A stretch of 8,037 nt of DNA from Oscillospiraceae bacterium (GTDB lineage Bacteria; Bacillota; Clostridia; Christensenellales; Aristaeellaceae): the NCBI GenBank assembly GCA_031266295.1, contig JAISBH010000175.1, positions 1 through 8,037 of the forward strand, given 5' to 3'. Made by a program: the position numbers and the translations under genes. Positions 5,902 to 8,037 of the stretch are shown here, in pieces; positions within the stretch are counted from its first letter, which is position 1, and each line of letters begins with the position of its first letter. The notes beneath the pieces were generated by a model. It had not been told where the DNA came from and did not search any database. It saw only the letters and a program-made list of their open reading frames with translations.

Positions 5902-7566
5902 TTAATTCAGCGTATTGAAGCAGATATACGTATAGCCGTTGCCCAGGTAGCTGACCACATGCACGCCGTCGATGGACTCAATGGCGCGCAGGTTGTCGAT
6001 ATTGGCCGTCGGCATCGCGAAGTCCAGCTCGCCCAATTCCAGCGCAGCGATCTTGCTCTCGTCAGGAACCATCGTGATGTACACGCCTTCGATCTGCACG
6101 GCGTTGTCGGGATCCCAATAGTTCTCGTTGGCCTCGAGCAGGATAAACTGGTTCGGCGCGTAGTCCGCAAACACCAGCGGGCCGCTGCCCACAGGACTCA
6201 TGTTGTAAGAGAGGAAGCCTTCCATTGCGCCGTCGTCGTATATATGCTTGGGCACGATGCCGTATACGAATTCGACGATGTTCGCCGGAGAAGCGTCCTT
6301 GAACGTGAAGGAGATGGTACGCTCGTCGATGATTTGGACGCCGGAAATGGTGTCGGCGGTGCCGGCGGCGTACTCGTCATAGCCTTCGATATTCATGATG
6401 GTACTGAGCCGAGGCCCGGTGTATTCCGGATGCGCGATCATCGTATAGGTAAAGTAGAAATCCTCGGTCGTCAGCGGCTCGCCGTCAGAGAACTTAACGC
6501 CTTCCTTCAGCGTGAAGGTATAGGTCTTGTTCTCGTTGCTCAATTCATAGTCCGCGATGGAGGTAGATACGTATTCACCCTCGGCGTTGACTTTAATCGG
6601 CGATTCGAATACGCAGTAGTTGATCCACTGATCGTACACCTTGTCGGCGTAGATGGGGTTGAACTTGCTGTCAAAGCTCGTTTCGCCCAACTTGAGGATC
6701 TGATCGCCTTCAAGCGTGACATTGCGGATTACGTCCGTCCAATCAGCGTACGTGCCCAGGTCAAGCCCCGACACGCGGTCGTTGACGCCCCAGATTTCCG
6801 AACGGTACGCTACGATGGACGTAGGCACTTCCTCGTTCATGAAAGTCGCCCATTCTTTATAAATGGCGGCGCGCTCTTCCGTCCCGAACGTCGTTTTTCC
6901 CTCTTTGATCAACGTCTGGGAGTGTTCGTTGTAATAACCGGAGGCGTTAAATCCGCCGGCGGAGAACGCTTCATAGTCGAACAGTCCGCCGGACGGATCC
7001 GGATCGGCGCCCAGCGAGAAGCCCATCGTGTAGATATCAAAGTCCTTTTCGCCAGGCTCGGGATCCATCGTCATCGCCGCGACGGTGTTGAAGTCCATGC
7101 GGTCGATTACGAGATCGACGCCAATCTGCTTCCATGAATCATAGGCCATGGAAGAGAGCGTTACAGGCCACGGGGAATCTTCGTACACCAACCACTTTAC
7201 GGACAGCTTAAGCCCGTCCGCATTGTAGCGATATCCATCCCCCCCCAGAGTCCAGCCCGCTTCATCTAGCAGAGCGGCGGCTTTATCCAAGTCGTACGCA
7301 TAGGCGTTCAGATCGGATTCGTCCGGAAACGCCCACGACGTGGGAGACAACGGCGCGAGGCCCACCTTCGCGATATCTGTGGAGCCGTATTGAGCCAGGA
7401 TGAAATTCTCACGATCCAACGCATAGAGCAAAGCCTGGCGCACTCGCTTGTCGCCAAGCTTGGGTCCCGGCGCAAACTCTTCCGCCGAGACGGCGGCAAG
7501 CGACGCCATCACCATCAGCGCTGCAAGCAGCAGGGCGAGCGTCTTAACGGTCAGTTTCCTTGTCAT
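5902..7566 (-). CDS. Peptide-type ABC transporter solute-binding protein with circularly permuted domain order
   Basis: A 554-residue exported binding protein of the OppA/DppA class (SBP_bac_5-like), expected to capture peptide or a similar ligand for the downstream permease. ATG at 7566 has AAGGAGG at 7574-7580, 7 bases upstream. Residues 1-28 are a signal peptide: basic MTRKLTVK, a hydrophobic core, then VSA before EEF. No lipobox cysteine is present. Residues 36-284 match the usual C-terminal half: GDKRVRQALLYALDRENF at 38-55, PLSPTSWAF, DKAAALLDEAGW, WKQIGVDL, ERAAIYKEW, ending near WTDVIRNVTLEG. Residues 285-554 match the usual N-terminal half: ILKLGETSFDSKFNPIYADK, NKTYTFTLKEGVKFSDGEPL (346-365), VPKHIYD, SPVGSGPL, ENYWDPDNAVQIEGV, LELGELDFAMP, ending GYTYICFNTLN at 544-554. 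In ordinary relatives FNxxN runs directly into the RVRQAL segment. Here that junction is the two ends of the protein. The frame is open throughout and the length is normal. Family assignment is firm; the permutation is strongly suggested by eye but needs alignment and read support. Confidence 0.9.
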   Translation of the reverse strand: MTRKLTVKTLALLLAALMVMASLAAVSAEEFAPGPKLGDKRVRQALLYALDRENFILAQYGSTDIAKVGLAPLSPTSWAFPDESDLNAYAYDLDKAAALLDEAGWTLGGDGYRYNADGLKLSVKWLVYEDSPWPVTLSSMAYDSWKQIGVDLVIDRMDFNTVAAMTMDPEPGEKDFDIYTMGFSLGADPDPSGGLFDYEAFSAGGFNASGYYNEHSQTLIKEGKTTFGTEERAAIYKEWATFMNEEVPTSIVAYRSEIWGVNDRVSGLDLGTYADWTDVIRNVTLEGDQILKLGETSFDSKFNPIYADKVYDQWINYCVFESPIKVNAEGEYVSTSIADYELSNENKTYTFTLKEGVKFSDGEPLTTEDFYFTYTMIAHPEYTGPRLSTIMNIEGYDEYAAGTADTISGVQIIDERTISFTFKDASPANIVEFVYGIVPKHIYDDGAMEGFLSYNMSPVGSGPLVFADYAPNQFILLEANENYWDPDNAVQIEGVYITMVPDESKIAALELGELDFAMPTANIDNLRAIESIDGVHVVSYLGNGYTYICFNTLN

Positions 7567-7606
7567 CCAATCTCCTCCTTCATGCAAACATAAAATATCC
7601 AACACA

Positions 7607-7635
7607 ATTATACACCTACGGGCCATAAATAGCAA
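7607..7635 (-). promoter_or_regulatory. Sigma-A/sigma-70-type promoter of the transporter operon
   Basis: Read on the minus strand, TTGCTA (7630-7635) is separated by exactly 17 bases from a perfect TATAAT (7607-7612). Initiation would fall at about 7600, giving a leader of roughly 35 bases before the ATG at 7566 with the ribosome binding site inside it. Nothing like an operator palindrome, T-box or riboswitch fits in so short a leader. The promoter sits in an AT-rich stretch between the gene and the GC-rich repeat element. Confidence 0.8.
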
Positions 7636-7680
7636 CACATGATTCGTACAAAAAATTACCTGGGAGTTTGGCGGCAGTGC

Positions 7681-7978
7681 GGCACGGCGCATCCGCGCCT
7701 TCGGGAAGTGCGCTACGCTCAATTGCGATCCCCTCCCGAGGGGAACCCCCTCTGTCGCTGCGGCGACATCTCCCCCTCAGGGGGCGATGAGGGTTGTCGG
7801 TTACGTCACGAGATAGAGTATCGGAGCACAATCGGTTGGCCGAAGCCGATGGACTGCCTGTTGTACTCCGATAGTCTGTTCCACAGCGCAACCCGTCCCC
7901 CGTTCTCCCGTTCCAAGCCCCGGGGGAGGTCGGGAGGGGGACGTGAGTCCCCTTCCCGAAGGCGCGGATGCGCCGCGC
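7681..7978. repeat. GC-rich palindromic element with terminal inverted repeats (MITE-like), non-coding
   Basis: Nothing in 7640-8037 looks like a gene; the element fills most of it. Its ends are an exact 24-bp inverted repeat (7685-7708 and 7952-7975, core GGCGCATCCGCGCC and TTCGGGAAG), continuing outward imperfectly. Inside are several nested structures: a CCCCT/AGGGG hairpin (7730-7743), and a stem AACCC..CTC/GAGGGTT (7744-7752 with 7789-7795) that encloses two hairpins, TGTCGC/GCGACA (7753-7768) and CCCCC/GGGGG (7772-7784). A central 13-bp stem with one mismatch (7819-7831 with 7861-7873) encloses ATCGGTT/AGCCGAT (7832-7850 region). A long imperfect hairpin, CGTCCCC/GGGGACG, spans 7894-7943. 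No transposase is encoded, and no clean target-site duplication could be seen. The organisation fits a miniature non-autonomous element or a dispersed palindromic repeat. A structured RNA is the alternative. Confidence 0.6.
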
Positions 7979-8000
7979 TATCCGCCCTTTCGAATCCTGA

Positions 8001-8015
8001 CCAGGCTTCGCCTGG
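8001..8015. repeat. Short perfect hairpin at right edge
   Basis: CCAGGC (8001-8006), a 3-base loop, and GCCTGG (8010-8015) form a 6-bp perfect stem. It lies just outside the GC-rich palindromic element. No T run follows on either strand, so it is not a clear terminator. It may belong to an unseen gene or element beyond the window edge. Confidence 0.3.
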
Positions 8016-8037
8016 ACCATCGTTTGCACACAAGCCA

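Noticed and set aside
5959..7137. Long plus-strand open frame (392 codons) opposite the binding-protein gene
   Set aside because: It is antisense to a gene with clear family motifs. It lacks a ribosome binding site and recognisable domains, and is explained by the GC-biased third positions of the real gene.
5902..7566. Binding protein as two truncated genes fused by a sequencing frameshift
   Set aside because: The frame is open throughout, only one signal peptide exists, and each half occurs once and complete, which a frameshift between two normal genes would not give.
5902..7722. Extended start of the binding protein at 7722
   Set aside because: The extra 52 residues run into the GC-rich repeat and the promoter. 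The ATG at 7566 has a perfect ribosome binding site and begins a signal peptide.
7616..8033. Two minus-strand open frames in the right-hand region
   Set aside because: They lie within the palindromic element and have low-complexity Arg/Pro/Ser-rich translations without ribosome binding sites; they come from repeat composition.

Overview
The window looks like chromosomal DNA from a Gram-positive-type bacterium, most likely a gut or sediment clostridium (Bacillota, class Clostridia). This is inferred from strong AAGGAGG-type ribosome binding sites, a moderately GC-rich base composition, TTG and GTG starts, and the style of the peptide-transporter proteins. No rRNA, tRNA, CRISPR array, phage gene or transposase gene is visible.

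Layout: 1-759 (+) is the 3' part of tex, an S1-domain nucleic-acid-binding protein that runs in from the left edge. Converging on it at 811-1434 (-) is a small metallo-beta-lactamase-fold hydrolase. A short intergenic stretch (1435-1628) follows. From 7566 down to 1629, all on the minus strand, is one tightly packed ABC importer operon of the oligopeptide/dipeptide family. Its order is solute-binding protein (5902-7566), intercistronic stem-loop (5848-5873), OppB-like permease (4837-5805), OppC-like permease (3900-4793), OppD-like ATPase (2886-3893), OppF-like ATPase (1907-2893) and a 90-residue membrane protein (1629-1901). A good sigma-A-type promoter (TTGCTA, 17 bp, TATAAT) lies just upstream of the first gene. 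Upstream of that, 7681-7978 is a GC-rich, non-coding element with 24-bp inverted repeats at its ends and several nested hairpins. It resembles a miniature mobile or palindromic repeat element.

The operon encodes a complete importer: one extracytoplasmic binding protein, two permeases forming the channel, and two ATPases with all nucleotide-binding motifs. Both ATPases carry the C-terminal cysteine-rich peptide-transporter domain. Translational coupling is evident: oppD-oppF overlap, oppC-oppD nearly touch, and the small membrane gene takes its ribosome binding site from the last codons of oppF.

The most interesting feature is the binding protein. Its order appears circularly permuted. After the signal peptide comes the segment that normally forms the C-terminal half of this family (starting at the conserved RVRQAL-YALDR region). 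It is followed, in one uninterrupted frame, by the segment that normally forms the N-terminal half (FNP, then TYTFTLKEGVKFSDGEPLT, then PVGSGP, then FNTLN). The protein stops exactly where the normal N-half would cross into the C-half. Each half is present once and the total length is normal. It is therefore neither a simple truncation nor a duplication. Either this is a genuine permutation or it is an assembly artefact that raw reads would expose.
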